A DNA stretch of 64,000 bases from contig NZ_AUIP01000008.1 of assembly GCF_000423765.1 (NCBI RefSeq), positions 1 to 64,000 of the forward strand, read 5' to 3'. This stretch comes from Streptococcus porci DSM 23759 (GTDB lineage: Bacteria; Bacillota; Bacilli; Lactobacillales; Streptococcaceae). Under the pieces are notes generated by a model, which was not told where the DNA came from, did not search any database, and was given only the letters and a program-made list of their open reading frames with translations. A program made the translations under genes and the position numbers. Positions 37,570 to 46,923 of this stretch are shown here, one piece after another (within the stretch, counting starts at the first letter, position 1; every line of letters starts with the position of its first letter).

Positions 37570-38543
37570 GAAAGCCTATCATTACAGTAATCGGTGGAGG
37601 AACAGGGATTCCTGTCATCTTAAATAGTCTTCGTCGGGAAAATGTGGACCTACGAGCAATTGTGACTGTAGCTGATGATGGCGGATCTTCAGGAGAACTT
37701 CGTACGGCCATGCAGTTGACACCTCCAGGTGATTTGAGAAATGTCTTGGTGGCAATGTCCGATATGCCAAAGTTTTACGAGAAGATTTTCCAGTACCGCT
37801 TTAAAGATTCGGACGGACCTCTGTCAGGGCATCCGTTGGGAAATCTCATCATTGCTGGCATTTCAGAAATGCAAGGTTCTACTTATAATGCCATGCAGAT
37901 TTTGACCAAATTTTTCCATACCACAGGAAAAATTTATCCCTCAAGCGAACAGGCTTTGACCCTACATGCTGTCTTTCAGGACGGTCATGAAGTGATAGGG
38001 GAAAGCCATATTTCAGACTATAAGGGCATGATTGACCACGTTTTTGTAACCAATACCTACAATGATGAAACTCCTAGAGCTAGTCGCAATGTGGTTGATA
38101 CCATCATGGACAGTGATATGATTGTCCTTGGACCGGGATCACTTTTCACCTCAATCTTGCCAAACCTAGTTATTCCTGAAATTCGTGAGGCTCTGCTTGC
38201 GACAAAGGCTCAGGTTGTCTACGTCTGCAATATCATGACCCAATACGGGGAGACTGAGCAGTTTACTGATGCTGACCACGTGGCGGTGCTTAATCGCCAT
38301 CTAGGGAAAGATGTCATTGACACAGTTTTGGTCAATATCGAGCCTGTACCTCAGGACTACATGAATAACAACCATTTCGATGAATATTTGATTCAGGTTG
38401 AGCATGATTTTCAGGGACTTTCTAAGCTATCTAAGCGCGTGATTTCTTCTAATTTTCTTCGTCTGGAAAATGGCGGAGCCTTTCATGATGGTGACCTAGT
38501 CGTCGAAGAACTCCTCACCTTGTTGAGAGGAGTCAAGGCATGA
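37566..38543 (+). CDS. yvcK: YvcK-type gluconeogenesis factor (CofD-like)
   Basis: Protein of 325 residues in the CofD/YvcK family. [11 protein letters not shown] at the N-terminus, [12 protein letters not shown] and [14 protein letters not shown] form the nucleotide-sugar site. YvcK binds UDP-GlcNAc and is needed for cell shape and growth on gluconeogenic carbon in B. subtilis; it lacks CofD activity. It overlaps both rapZ and whiA by four bases, so all three are translationally coupled. Confidence 0.92.
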   Translation: MRKPIITVIGGGTGIPVILNSLRRENVDLRAIVTVADDGGSSGELRTAMQLTPPGDLRNVLVAMSDMPKFYEKIFQYRFKDSDGPLSGHPLGNLIIAGISEMQGSTYNAMQILTKFFHTTGKIYPSSEQALTLHAVFQDGHEVIGESHISDYKGMIDHVFVTNTYNDETPRASRNVVDTIMDSDMIVLGPGSLFTSILPNLVIPEIREALLATKAQVVYVCNIMTQYGETEQFTDADHVAVLNRHLGKDVIDTVLVNIEPVPQDYMNNNHFDEYLIQVEHDFQGLSKLSKRVISSNFLRLENGGAFHDGDLVVEELLTLLRGVKA

Positions 38544-39451
38544 GTTTTACCACAAAAACCAAGGAAGAACTCCTTGGACAAAATATTTTAGATAAAAATG
38601 AGCTCTCTGCCCTTATCAAGATGTCTGGTAGTTTGGGGCTGACAGGTCAGGGGCTGACCCTCTCCATCTCCACAGAAAATGCTAAAATGGCGCGTCACAT
38701 CTATACTCTGTTGGAAGAACTTTATCAGGTTACACCAGAGATACGCCACTATCAAAAAGCTAATCTACGAAAAAATCGTGTTTACACGGTTATTGTGACT
38801 GAAGATGTCAATGCGATGTTGTCCGATTTGCAACTGGCTGATTCCGTTTTTGGCTTTGAGACGGGGATTGAACCCTCTATTTTAGATGATGACGAGTCAG
38901 GGCGCAGTTATTTGCGTGGAGCTTTTTTGGCGACAGGCTCCATCCGAAATCCCGAGTCTGGCAAGTACCAACTGGAAATTGCCTCTGTTTATCTAGATCA
39001 TGCCGAAGATTTGGCGGCTCTCATGCAGAAGTTCATGCTTGACGCTAAAGTGATTGAGCGAAAAAACGGAGCGGTTACCTACTTGCAAAAGGCTGAGGAC
39101 ATTATGGACTTTCTCATCGTTATCGGAGCCATGACTGCAAAACAGGTTTTCGAGGAAGTCAAGGTGATGCGAGAAGCTCGTAACGACATCAATCGGGCCA
39201 GCAACGCTGAAACTGCCAACATTGCACGGACAGTTAATGCTAGTGTCAAAACGATCAATAATATCATCAAAATCATGGGCACTATGGGATTAGAGAGCCT
39301 ACCAGTCGAGCTTCAGGAAGTAGCGACCATGAGGGTTAATCACCCCGATTACTCTATCCAACAGATAGCTGATAGTCTAGAAAGTCCCTTGACCAAGAGC
39401 GGTGTCAATCATCGTCTTCGCAAAATTAATAAGATTGCAGATGATATTTAA
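38540..39451 (+). CDS. whiA: WhiA sporulation/cell-division regulator homologue
   Basis: DNA-binding protein of 303 residues. It has an N-terminal LAGLIDADG-type domain ([13 protein letters not shown]) that has lost nuclease function in the family and a C-terminal helix-turn-helix ([25 protein letters not shown]). WhiA controls sporulation genes in Streptomyces and affects division and chromosome segregation in B. subtilis; the streptococcal role is not settled. It ends the rapZ-yvcK-whiA operon, with a terminator just downstream. Confidence 0.93.
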   Translation: MSFTTKTKEELLGQNILDKNELSALIKMSGSLGLTGQGLTLSISTENAKMARHIYTLLEELYQVTPEIRHYQKANLRKNRVYTVIVTEDVNAMLSDLQLADSVFGFETGIEPSILDDDESGRSYLRGAFLATGSIRNPESGKYQLEIASVYLDHAEDLAALMQKFMLDAKVIERKNGAVTYLQKAEDIMDFLIVIGAMTAKQVFEEVKVMREARNDINRASNAETANIARTVNASVKTINNIIKIMGTMGLESLPVELQEVATMRVNHPDYSIQQIADSLESPLTKSGVNHRLRKINKIADDI

Positions 39452-39477
39452 GAGTCTAAGACCAAAAAGTTAAATAT

Positions 39478-39543
39478 AAAAAGCGAACAAGACTAATTTT
39501 CTGGTGTTTACTGGTAAGCAGGTTTCTAAGTTGTTCGCTTTTT
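39478..39543 (+). terminator. whiA terminator with a long loop
   Basis: AAAAAGCGAACAA 39478-39490 pairs perfectly over 13 bp with TTGTTCGCTTTTT 39531-39543. The 40-base loop is unusually long and contains an AdcR-like TTTACTGGTAAG (39507-39518). Confidence 0.75.
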
Positions 39544-39653
39544 GTGTGTTCTTACAAGTTTAAAGCCCTTGATAAAAGAGATTTTCAAATATCAAAATCA
39601 TTTTGCCCCAACCTCTTTTGTGATAACTTTCTAAGAAAGTCACAAAAAACCTC

Positions 39654-39707
39654 TTGCAAAAATCTTAAATTCTGATATACTTAACCAGTAAACATTTAAC
39701 CGGTTAA
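39654..39707 (+). promoter_or_regulatory. adcA promoter with two AdcR-type operators
   Basis: -35 TTGCAA 39654-39659 and extended -10 TGA-TATACT 39673-39681. Two motifs close to the AdcR consensus TTAACYRGTTAA follow: TTAACCAGTAAA 39681-39692 and the perfect palindrome TTAACCGGTTAA 39696-39707. They overlap the -10 and the start of the mRNA, so zinc-bound AdcR would block transcription. Confidence 0.85.
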
Positions 39708-39721
39708 CAAAAGGAGAAGAA

Positions 39722-41254
39722 ATGAACACTAAAAAAATCAGTCTATTAGTTGGTCTAGTAGCGATTATTATAGCAGCGGTAGCCTTTTTTACCACACAGA
39801 ATAAATCTGAAAAGTCAGAAGATAAGATTCATGCTGTGGCTACCTTCTATCCTGTCTATGAATTTACCAAAGCGGTTCTAGGTGACGAGGGTGATGTGGA
39901 GCTCTTGATTAAGGCAGGAACGGAGGTTCATGACTTTGAACCTTCAACCAAAAACTTGACAACCATTCAAAATGCAGATGTCTTTGTCTATGCGGATGAT
40001 AACATGGAGACTTGGGTATCAAACTTGACCAAATCGATTGATACAGATAAGGTTAAGTTCATCAAGATGACAGGTGATATGTTACTTATGTCAGGTGGTT
40101 CAGAGCATGAGGAAGATCATGACCACGAAGAAGAAGGACACCACCATGCTTACGATCCTCATGTGTGGCTATCGCCTTCTCGTGCCATTAGTTTGATTGG
40201 TTACATCAGACGCGATTTAGCTCAAGCTTATCCTGACAAAGCGGCCGTTTTTGAAAAAAATGCTGACGCTTATATCGAAAAGCTTAAGGCCCTTGATACC
40301 AGGTACAGCACAGTCTTATCAGCAGCTAAGCAGAAATCATTTGTAACTCAGCACGCAGCATTTGGCTACCTGGCATTGGATTATGGACTCAATCAAATTT
40401 CGATTACAGGCGTATCAGCCGAGAGTGAGCCAACAGCACAACGTCTAGCAGAGTTGACGACATATGTTAAGAAACAGGGAATCAAGTATATTTATTTTGA
40501 AGAAAATGCTTCCGCAGTTGTTTCGGAGACTTTAGCAAAAGAAGCTGGTGTCCAAACTGCTGTATTAAATCCTCTGGAAAGTCTGACCAAGGAACAAATG
40601 GATGCTGGGAAAGACTACATCTCCGTTATGGAAGATAATTTAGCAGCTCTGCAATTGACCATAGAACAAGAAGGAGCAACTATCCAACCTGAGGAAGAAG
40701 CCGAAAAAACTGTTTATGCCGGATACTTTGAAGATTCAGCCATCAAAGACCGTCAGTTGTCAGATTGGTCAGGAGAATGGCAATCTGTTTACCCATATCT
40801 GCTTGATGGAACGTTGGACCAAGTTTGGGATTACAAAGCTAAAAAATCTCAAGGTGCTATGAGTTATCAAGAATACAAAGACTACTACACTGTTGGTTAC
40901 AAGACAGATGTGGAGGAAATTACGATTGATGGTAAGAAAAATACCATGACTTTCACGCAAAATGGTAAGAGCCAAACTTTTACCTATAAATACGTCGGTT
41001 ATAAGGTTTTGAACTACAAAAAAGGTAATCGTGGCGTGCGTTTCCTTTTCGAAACTGATGATGCTAATGCAGGTAATTTCAAATACGTGCAATTCAGTGA
41101 TCACAACATTTCTCCAACAGATTCTGGACATTTCCACATCTATTTTGGCGGAAGCAGTCAAGAGGATCTCTTGAATGAGTTGAACAACTGGCCAACCTAC
41201 TATCCAAAAGGTATGACAGGACATGAGATTGCGCAAGAAATTGTAGCTCACTAA
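39722..41254 (+). CDS. adcA: Zinc-binding protein AdcA (ZnuA + ZinT domains)
   Basis: Substrate-binding protein of the AdcABC zinc importer, 510 residues. The N-terminal TroA-like domain has the His/Asp/Glu-rich loop EHEEDHDHEEEGHHH before DPHVWLSP. The C-terminal ZinT domain runs from about residue 330 and has VYAGYFEDSAIKDRQLSDW and SDHNISPTDSGHFHIYFGG. The oddity is the N-terminus: a membrane-like segment with no cysteine, so the usual lipobox is absent. The protein would be anchored by an uncleaved signal helix or released. No adcB or adcC lies beside it, as is usual in streptococci. Ribosome site AAGGAGAAGA. Confidence 0.92.
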   Translation: MNTKKISLLVGLVAIIIAAVAFFTTQNKSEKSEDKIHAVATFYPVYEFTKAVLGDEGDVELLIKAGTEVHDFEPSTKNLTTIQNADVFVYADDNMETWVSNLTKSIDTDKVKFIKMTGDMLLMSGGSEHEEDHDHEEEGHHHAYDPHVWLSPSRAISLIGYIRRDLAQAYPDKAAVFEKNADAYIEKLKALDTRYSTVLSAAKQKSFVTQHAAFGYLALDYGLNQISITGVSAESEPTAQRLAELTTYVKKQGIKYIYFEENASAVVSETLAKEAGVQTAVLNPLESLTKEQMDAGKDYISVMEDNLAALQLTIEQEGATIQPEEEAEKTVYAGYFEDSAIKDRQLSDWSGEWQSVYPYLLDGTLDQVWDYKAKKSQGAMSYQEYKDYYTVGYKTDVEEITIDGKKNTMTFTQNGKSQTFTYKYVGYKVLNYKKGNRGVRFLFETDDANAGNFKYVQFSDHNISPTDSGHFHIYFGGSSQEDLLNELNNWPTYYPKGMTGHEIAQEIVAH

Positions 41255-41263
41255 GTCAGATAG

Positions 41264-41288
41264 AAAACTCGGTGCATCCGAGTTTTTT
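41264..41288 (+). terminator. adcA terminator
   Basis: AAAACTCGG 41264-41272 pairs with CCGAGTTTT 41278-41286 and is followed by T residues. Confidence 0.88.
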
Positions 41289-41581
41289 CTTGCTTTTCAG
41301 AGATAGAAGGTTATAATCAATCATGTAGTCTTTTTGTTTATTTTTACTACTGTTTAGCTATCTAAAAGATTTAGAGATAGTGCGAGCCTGATTCGCAATA
41401 AAAGCTACAAGCTAGGAGATGAAATGTGTGATAGCCGGTTGTAGTACTAAGTAGGGTAACACGAGTTCAACTCCTCTCAAACCGTTTGAAGTTGAAAATA
41501 AGGAAAGGAAGTTTCCTCATTTATCAAAGTCACAGAAAATGGAATAGCTCTAAGAGAAGTCAATCTGTGAAAGGATTTGGC
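41289..41581. other. Intergenic region before the broken membrane gene
   Basis: I see no convincing gene in this stretch. A short imperfect hairpin (ATCT with AGAT near 41360-41380) and a GAGTTCAACTC palindrome near 41463 are present. The latter looks a little like a tRNA T-arm, but no tRNA can be folded around it. Confidence 0.4.
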
Positions 41582-41954
41582 ATGATGCCAATACCTCCCT
41601 TTTCTACTGTGCTGGTTTGTCTTTTTCGGTGTCTGGGTCTGGTTTACAGCACCAGTCAAGATGCCTTGTCGTAAGACCATATCCTCATTTTTTATCCTAA
41701 GTGTAGGACTTTTGATGTTGATTTACTACGTTGAAACTTCAAGTGCTCTATCGGAAAAGTTTTTAGAAAGCTTATTCTTCCCTGTGACTGTCTCAGCCTA
41801 TTACAGCATGATTTCCCTAGCGCTTAGCACCTTCTTTCACCTGAAACTAAGAAAGGTGAATCGAAAGACATGGTTGATCTGGGAAATGGTGATTGGGATT
41901 ATGACATATTTTGCAGTTTGTTTGATTCAAAGTTTATTTTTAGGAGTTGTATAA
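41582..41954 (+). pseudogene. Small four-helix membrane protein, frameshifted near its start
   Basis: ATG at 41582 has AAAGGA six bases upstream and opens MMPIPPF. After about fifteen codons the coding signal moves by one base into the frame reading GVWVWFTAPVKMPCRK and on to the stop at 41954. The joined product would have about 124 residues and four hydrophobic helices. The T5 run at 41622-41626 lies at the junction: one T fewer restores a continuous frame. It may be a pseudogene, a phase-variable gene or an error. Translation from the later ATG at 41661 lacks a ribosome site. Family unknown. Confidence 0.5.
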
Positions 41955-42533
41955 GTGACACATTTGATTCGGAGCGCCACTCTTTGTGATGCGGAGAAGT
42001 TGCTGGCTATTTACGCCTATTATGTGACTGAAACGGCCATTACCTTTGAATATGAGGTTCCAACGTTGACAGATTTTCAGTCACGGATGCAAACAGTTCT
42101 ATCTTTCTATCCCTATCTTGTGGCGGAAGAAGATGGGCAGATTTTAGGGTATGCTTATGCGTCATCTTTTCATCCTAGAGCGGCCTATGCTTGGTCGGCT
42201 GAGGTGACGGTTTATTTGGACAAAGCTGCGCGTGGTAAGGGTGTGGGCTCTAAACTCTATCAGGCTTTGGAGTCATATCTCAAAGATATGGGACTTCTCA
42301 ATCTTAATGCCTGCATTGCTCAAACAGATATTGAAGACCCTTATCTGACTAATGCCAGCCAGGCTTTCCATGAGAATCAGGGCTATGAACTGGTCGGAAC
42401 ATTTCATAAATCGGGCTATAAATTTAACCGCTGGTACAATATGATTTGGATGGAAAAGCTTATTGGTAGCCACGAGATAGATATGAAGCCTGTTATTCCT
42501 TTTCCAGATATCTTTAAAATGAAGAAAATCTAG
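41955..42533 (+). CDS. GNAT acetyltransferase (phosphinothricin acetyltransferase-like)
   Basis: Protein of 192 residues starting with GTG directly after the preceding stop. The segment YAWSAEVTVYLDKAARGKGVGSKLYQALE holds the acetyl-CoA motif RGKGVG and resembles Pat/YncA-type acetyltransferases of xenobiotic amines. HKSGYKFNRWYNMIWMEK near the end is typical of that group. It depends on upstream transcription. The natural substrate is unknown. It is closed by its own terminator. Confidence 0.78.
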   Translation: MTHLIRSATLCDAEKLLAIYAYYVTETAITFEYEVPTLTDFQSRMQTVLSFYPYLVAEEDGQILGYAYASSFHPRAAYAWSAEVTVYLDKAARGKGVGSKLYQALESYLKDMGLLNLNACIAQTDIEDPYLTNASQAFHENQGYELVGTFHKSGYKFNRWYNMIWMEKLIGSHEIDMKPVIPFPDIFKMKKI

Positions 42534-42556
42534 TCTTTGAAGGCTGGATTTTTTTA
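42526..42556 (+). terminator. Terminator after the Pat-like gene
   Basis: AAATCTAG 42526-42533 pairs with CTGGATTT 42544-42551 (one wobble) and runs into a T tract. The left arm overlaps the stop codon. Confidence 0.7.
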
Positions 42557-42592
42557 TTGTTAAAACTATTTTCAGATATTTGATAAAAACGC

Positions 42593-42639
42593 TTGACTTA
42601 AATAATGTTAATATACTATAATTTATATGTGGTTATAAC
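42593..42639 (+). promoter_or_regulatory. gntR promoter with possible operator
   Basis: -35 TTGACT 42593-42598, 18-base spacer, -10 TATAAT 42617-42622. The palindrome GTTATAAC (42632-42639) covers the start of the transcript and could be an autoregulatory GntR site. A related GATATAAC occurs in the bgaC promoter. Confidence 0.55.
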
Positions 42640-42657
42640 AAGTTAGAAAGAGTGCGT

Positions 42658-43386
42658 ATGTTTAGATTAAAAAAAGATAAGCCGTTGTACCTACAATTAG
42701 TAGATACGCTAGAACTAGATATTCGCAATTCCATGTCGCCAAATGACAAACTCTTGTCAGAACGAGAATTAACTGAGGCTTATAAGGTCAGTCGTATCAC
42801 CGTGCGCCAAGCCTTGCAGGAGTTGGAAAAACGTGGTTTGGTTTACAAAAAGCAGGGCAAGGGCACCTATGTCTCAGAAATTAAAGAACCTGCGGTGGAT
42901 TTAGGAACCGTATATAGTTTCACAGATGAAATGCAGAAACTTGGTAAAAAACCTATCACCAAAACCTTATCTTTTGAAAGAGTTAAAGCGACGGAGCAAA
43001 TTGCAAGAGAGTTGCAGATTGATTTTGGAGCTGATGTCTTTGAAATTGAGCGCCTACGGCTGGCAGATGATGTCCCTATGATGTTGGAACGTACTTACCT
43101 ACCATCTAGCCTCTTTGAAGGTTTGAGCAAGGAAACACTGTCTCACAAACCACTTTATCGCATCATCGAAGATGATTATGAAGAACGTATTCGTGTTGCC
43201 GAAGAAGAATTTTTTGCCAGCGTAGCCTTAAATCACGAAGCCAAATTGCTAGAAATCAAAAAAGGTGCCCCAGTCTTGCATCTCATTCGTAAAACCTACA
43301 ACATTAAAAATAAAATCGTCGAATTCACCTTCAGTATCGCCCGTGCAGACCAATTCAGATATAAAGTCAGCCATTTTAGGGAGTGA
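42658..43386 (+). CDS. GntR/HutC-family regulator (UTRA domain)
   Basis: Transcription factor of 242 residues. Its N-terminal winged helix has LLSERELTEAYKVSRITVRQALQELEKRGLVYKKQGKG in overlapping form, and the C-terminal UTRA effector domain begins near residue 80. UTRA regulators sense phosphorylated sugars. It lies directly upstream of agaS and lacD, so an amino-sugar phosphate effector is likely (inference). The ATG at 42658 gives the usual MFRLKKDKPLYLQL opening; a GTG six bases earlier is less likely. Confidence 0.85.
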   Translation: MFRLKKDKPLYLQLVDTLELDIRNSMSPNDKLLSERELTEAYKVSRITVRQALQELEKRGLVYKKQGKGTYVSEIKEPAVDLGTVYSFTDEMQKLGKKPITKTLSFERVKATEQIARELQIDFGADVFEIERLRLADDVPMMLERTYLPSSLFEGLSKETLSHKPLYRIIEDDYEERIRVAEEEFFASVALNHEAKLLEIKKGAPVLHLIRKTYNIKNKIVEFTFSIARADQFRYKVSHFRE

Positions 43387-43456
43387 AAAGCTCTGGTGGA
43401 GCTTTTTAGCTAGAACTTAGAAATGAGAGCTTCTCTCCCCTTTAGATACCGAGAAA

Positions 43457-43470
43457 TGAAAGCGCAACCA
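43457..43470 (+). promoter_or_regulatory. Possible catabolite-responsive element before agaS
   Basis: TGAAAGCGCAACCA matches 12 of 14 positions of the CcpA consensus TGWAANCGNTNWCA. It lies 36 bases upstream of agaS. Confidence 0.4.
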
Positions 43471-43506
43471 AAAATAGTGATAAAAATATTTGAATAGGAG
43501 GAACTT

Positions 43507-44682
43507 ATGTTTTTTAAAACAAAAGAGGAATTGATTGAACTGGGAGCAGAAATTACGACCAGAGAAATCAAGCAACAACCAGAACTTTGGCAGGAGGCTT
43601 TGGAGATTTACAAAGAAAAGTTGGCAGATATTTCAAATTTTCTTGACAAGGTAGTAGAAACAAGCCCCGATAGGCCAGTAAAAGTTATCTTTACTGGTGC
43701 AGGAACGTCCCAATATGTGGGGGATACCATTCTACCCTATCTGAAACGTACCGCAGACCGTGGGCGCTTTACCTTTGAAAGTATCGGAACGACAGAACTA
43801 GTGTCTGCGCCTTATGACCATCTTTTTGAAGACGAGACGGTGCTACTCGTTTCCTTTGCTCGATCTGGCAACAGCCCAGAAAGCGTAGCAGCGGTGGCTT
43901 TGACAAATCAAATCGTTTCAAATGTCTACCATTTGACCATCACTTGTGCGCCTGAAGGACTTTTGGCCAAACGGGCAGCTGGTGATGACAAAAATCTCCT
44001 TCTCCTCATGCCAAGTCGCTCTAATGATGGTGGATTTGCCATGACAGGTAGTTTCACCTGCATGCTTTTAACGGCTGTTATGGTCTTTGATGAAACCGAA
44101 ACACTGGAAGCTAAGGAGAGTTATGTCGCTTATCTCTATGAGATGGGACAAGACATCATTGGTCGAGTGGGAGACTTAAAAGCGCTGGTTGACTTAGATT
44201 TCAATCGCCTGGTTTACTTGGGTTCTGGGGCAATGGCTGCGCTGACACGTGAGGCCCAGTTGAAAATCTTAGAACTGACAGCAGGAAAAATTGCCACTAT
44301 GTTTGACTCGTCTATGGGCTTCCGTCACGGACCAAAATCTTTTGTGGATGAAAAAACCATCGTCATTGATTTTATCCATAACGACCCTTATACACGTCAA
44401 TACGATGTGGACCTGTTAGAAGAAGTTTACAGCGATCAGATTGCTCTGAAAACCTTGGCTATTGCTCAAAAAGGAGACCCTGCTTTTTCAGGTGAGAGCT
44501 TTGAACTCTTGTCAGATATTATTTTACCAGAAGCTTATCTGGCATTGGCTGATGTATTAGTCGCACAAACAATCTCACTTCTTGCTTCCGTTAAGGTAAA
44601 AAATACACCAGACACTCCATCAGCGTCTGGAACTGTTAACCGTGTAGTCAAAGGAGTTATCATTCATGACTACAAGAATTAA
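43507..44682 (+). CDS. agaS: SIS-domain sugar isomerase/deaminase AgaS
   Basis: Protein of 391 residues with two SIS domains, as in the glucosamine synthase isomerase half. VIFTGAGTSQYVGDT and LLVSFARSGNSPES mark the first sugar-phosphate site; YLGSGAMAALTREAQLKILELTAGK marks the second. AgaS homologues act on galactosamine-6-phosphate or tagatose-6-phosphate. It is followed by a tagatose-bisphosphate aldolase, which fits GalNAc or galactosamine catabolism. A strong AGGAGGA ribosome site precedes it. Confidence 0.87.
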   Translation: MFFKTKEELIELGAEITTREIKQQPELWQEALEIYKEKLADISNFLDKVVETSPDRPVKVIFTGAGTSQYVGDTILPYLKRTADRGRFTFESIGTTELVSAPYDHLFEDETVLLVSFARSGNSPESVAAVALTNQIVSNVYHLTITCAPEGLLAKRAAGDDKNLLLLMPSRSNDGGFAMTGSFTCMLLTAVMVFDETETLEAKESYVAYLYEMGQDIIGRVGDLKALVDLDFNRLVYLGSGAMAALTREAQLKILELTAGKIATMFDSSMGFRHGPKSFVDEKTIVIDFIHNDPYTRQYDVDLLEEVYSDQIALKTLAIAQKGDPAFSGESFELLSDIILPEAYLALADVLVAQTISLLASVKVKNTPDTPSASGTVNRVVKGVIIHDYKN

Positions 44683-44732
44683 GGATATGATATTTTAAAA
44701 AATATTATCATTAGAAAGGACATTTCAACGAT

Positions 44733-45719
44733 ATGTGGACATTGACAGAACAAAAAAAAGCCTGCATGGAGAAATTATCAACTCCTGAAGGCTTTATCTC
44801 TGCGCTAGCTTTTGACCAACGAGGTGCTCTAAAACGTCTCATGGCTCAGTACCAACCTGAAGAGCCTACCGTTGCTCAGATGGAAGAACTGAAGTGCTTA
44901 GTGGCAGAAGAACTGACTCCATTTGCTTCGTCTATGCTACTTGACCCAGAGTATGGGCTTCCAGCTATCAAGAAATTGCATGAGGATGCAGGTCTTCTTT
45001 TAGCTTATGAAAAAACAGGATACGATACCACCAGCACCAAACGCTTGCCAGACTGTCTGGATGTTTGGTCGGCAAAACGCATCAAAGATCAAGGAGCAGA
45101 TGCTGTAAAATTTTTGCTATACTACGACGTAGATAGCTCTGAAGAACTCAATCAGCAAAAACAAGCCTACATCGAACGCATCGGTTCGGAATGTGTGGCA
45201 GAAAATCTACCATTCTACTTGGAAATCCTAGCCTATGACGAGGGTATCCCAGATGCTAATAGTCCAGAATACGCTAAAGTTAAACCACACAAGGTTATTG
45301 GTGCCATGAAAGTTTTTTCAGACCCACGTTTTAACATCGACGTCTTGAAAGTAGAAGTACCGGTCAATATGCACTACGTTGAAGGATTTGCTAGCGACCA
45401 GGTGGTATACACACGCAAGGAAGCTCAAGACTTTTTCTTGGAACAAAGCAGGGCGACACATCTTCCTTTCATCTTCTTGAGCGCTGGAGTTTCTGCACAG
45501 CTTTTCCAGGAGACCCTACGCTTTGCTAAAGAATCAGGCTCAGAATTTAATGGTGTCCTCTGTGGTCGTGCAACCTGGGCTGGTTCAGTCAAAGCCTACA
45601 TTGAAGGTGGCGAAGGTGCAGCCCGTGACTGGTTACGCACAGAAGGTCGTGCCAATATCGAAAGTCTAAACGCTGTTATCAAAGAAACAGCAACAGCTTG
45701 GTCAGAACGTTTATCATAA
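44733..45719 (+). CDS. lacD: Tagatose 1,6-bisphosphate aldolase
   Basis: Class I aldolase of 328 residues of the LacD family, splitting tagatose 1,6-bisphosphate into DHAP and glyceraldehyde 3-phosphate. [16 protein letters not shown] near the N-terminus and [10 protein letters not shown] with the Schiff-base lysine region are characteristic. It lies 50 bases after agaS, and together they would process galactosamine- or tagatose-derived phosphates. No dedicated tagatose-6-phosphate kinase (lacC) is seen nearby. The ribosome site AAAGGA is about twelve bases from the ATG, rather far. Confidence 0.9.
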   Translation: MWTLTEQKKACMEKLSTPEGFISALAFDQRGALKRLMAQYQPEEPTVAQMEELKCLVAEELTPFASSMLLDPEYGLPAIKKLHEDAGLLLAYEKTGYDTTSTKRLPDCLDVWSAKRIKDQGADAVKFLLYYDVDSSEELNQQKQAYIERIGSECVAENLPFYLEILAYDEGIPDANSPEYAKVKPHKVIGAMKVFSDPRFNIDVLKVEVPVNMHYVEGFASDQVVYTRKEAQDFFLEQSRATHLPFIFLSAGVSAQLFQETLRFAKESGSEFNGVLCGRATWAGSVKAYIEGGEGAARDWLRTEGRANIESLNAVIKETATAWSERLS

Positions 45720-46017
45720 ACTCAGCTGAGGGCTGAGCAATCAGCCCTTGGAAATCAAAAAAAACACCAGTAAAAACTGGTGAGCAAATTTTAGACAAAG
45801 TATCTGTTTCTCATTTGTGGACTGGCTTTGACAAAAGAGAAAAGTGTGAGAGTTGCTTCCACTACGAGCGAAGCGGTTCTTAACCATTTCTACCGTGCTA
45901 AAAACCGCATAAAGACGAGTTTATGCGGTCGAGAAGTTGATGGGCCAACAAGGCTTAAGAAGGTGGTAAAAATAGTATTTGTCTAGAATGACCACCAGAA
46001 AAAACGAATGGTGTCTG
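45720..46017. other. Convergent intergenic region with hairpins
   Basis: No gene is seen. AGGGCTGA 45729-45736 pairs with TCAGCCCT 45741-45748, just after lacD, without a T tail. CACCAGT 45765-45771 pairs with ACTGGTG 45776-45782, and on the minus strand is followed by a long T run, a likely terminator for the gntR gene. ACCGCATAAA 45904-45913 pairs with TTTATGCGGT 45920-45929, another strong stem of unknown use. Confidence 0.55.
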
Positions 46018-46725
46018 TTAACGATTAGCAGTAATTTCAAACTTATAGAAATTCCAGTGCTTGTAACTTTCTACGTACTCTAAGACATGGTCAGTATTTG
46101 ACTGCTCAGTCTTTCTAATCTGCAAAATAGTTGGTTCAAGCTTTTCAAGAAGCAGTGCCTTGCTGGCTTCTTCAGGAGTCGCGAAAGTCACTTCATTGGT
46201 TTCAGTATAAGGCTCAGATGACATGTGAATGTCAAAATCCAACTTGAAACGTTGGTAGATAGACTTGAAATGGTTCTTCTTAGCGTTTGGTGTCAAGATG
46301 AAACGCTCTGGAATGTAGGATTGTTGATAAAAATAAGGACGATTTCCAGCTGTACGAACACGGACAATCTTATAGTAGAAATCGTTGTTGGTTAGCTTCA
46401 ATTCCTTGAGGTACTTAGGATCGTTGCCTTTTTCGATAGAGAGAACTTCCACGTGGTCATCTTTGAGTGGAAAAAGTTCAACATCGGAAAATTCCACTAG
46501 CTTGCCCTTACGAGAACGCGAAACAAAGGTTCCCTTGCCTTGTTTACGAACCAAATAGCCATCTTTGACCAATTCATTGAGAGCTCGAATGACAGTGATT
46601 GAACTGACGTCGTAAATCTGCACCAGCTCGCTTTCGGTGTAAAATTTATCACCGTTTTCAAATTTACCAGTCACGATTTGCTTTTTCAAATCGTTTTGAA
46701 TACGTTGATACTTAGGGATTTTCAT
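46018..46725 (-). CDS. GntR/HutC-family regulator (UTRA), probable bga operon repressor
   Basis: Regulator of 235 residues with the winged helix FYTESELVQIYDVSSITVIRAL at about 30-55 and a UTRA domain from about residue 75. It is divergent from bgaC and the PTS genes, the arrangement seen for the pneumococcal BgaC cluster regulator. It would sense a sugar phosphate released from the imported glycan (inference). It is a different lineage from the other GntR protein here, though both share the fold. Confidence 0.82.
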   Translation of the reverse strand: MKIPKYQRIQNDLKKQIVTGKFENGDKFYTESELVQIYDVSSITVIRALNELVKDGYLVRKQGKGTFVSRSRKGKLVEFSDVELFPLKDDHVEVLSIEKGNDPKYLKELKLTNNDFYYKIVRVRTAGNRPYFYQQSYIPERFILTPNAKKNHFKSIYQRFKLDFDIHMSSEPYTETNEVTFATPEEASKALLLEKLEPTILQIRKTEQSNTDHVLEYVESYKHWNFYKFEITANR

Positions 46726-46852
46726 GGAATCGTCCTTTCCAATTGTAGATATTAGGTCATGAGAGTATTCTAATTTTCTGTCATTATACTAAATTTTTTC
46801 TGAAAATGGAATCAAAAAGGTAATAAAAAGATCAAAAAAATTAGCAAATCAC

Positions 46853-46907
46853 TTGATATAACAACTTATTTATGTTAATATATAGATATAGAAAGAAAGC
46901 GGTTGCA
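46853..46907 (+). promoter_or_regulatory. bgaC promoter and catabolite-responsive element
   Basis: -35 TTGATA 46853-46858 and -10 TAATAT 46877-46882 (18-base spacer). AGAAAGCGGTTGCA (46894-46907) matches 13 of 14 positions of the CcpA consensus just downstream. GATATAAC inside the -35 region resembles the GTTATAAC palindrome before the other gntR gene. Confidence 0.65.
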
Positions 46908-46923
46908 GAAAGGGTGGTCTTTT

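Noticed and set aside
41400-41480. tRNA or tRNA fragment near GAGTTCAACTC
   Set aside because: A T-arm-like palindrome is present but no acceptor or anticodon stem can be formed around it.
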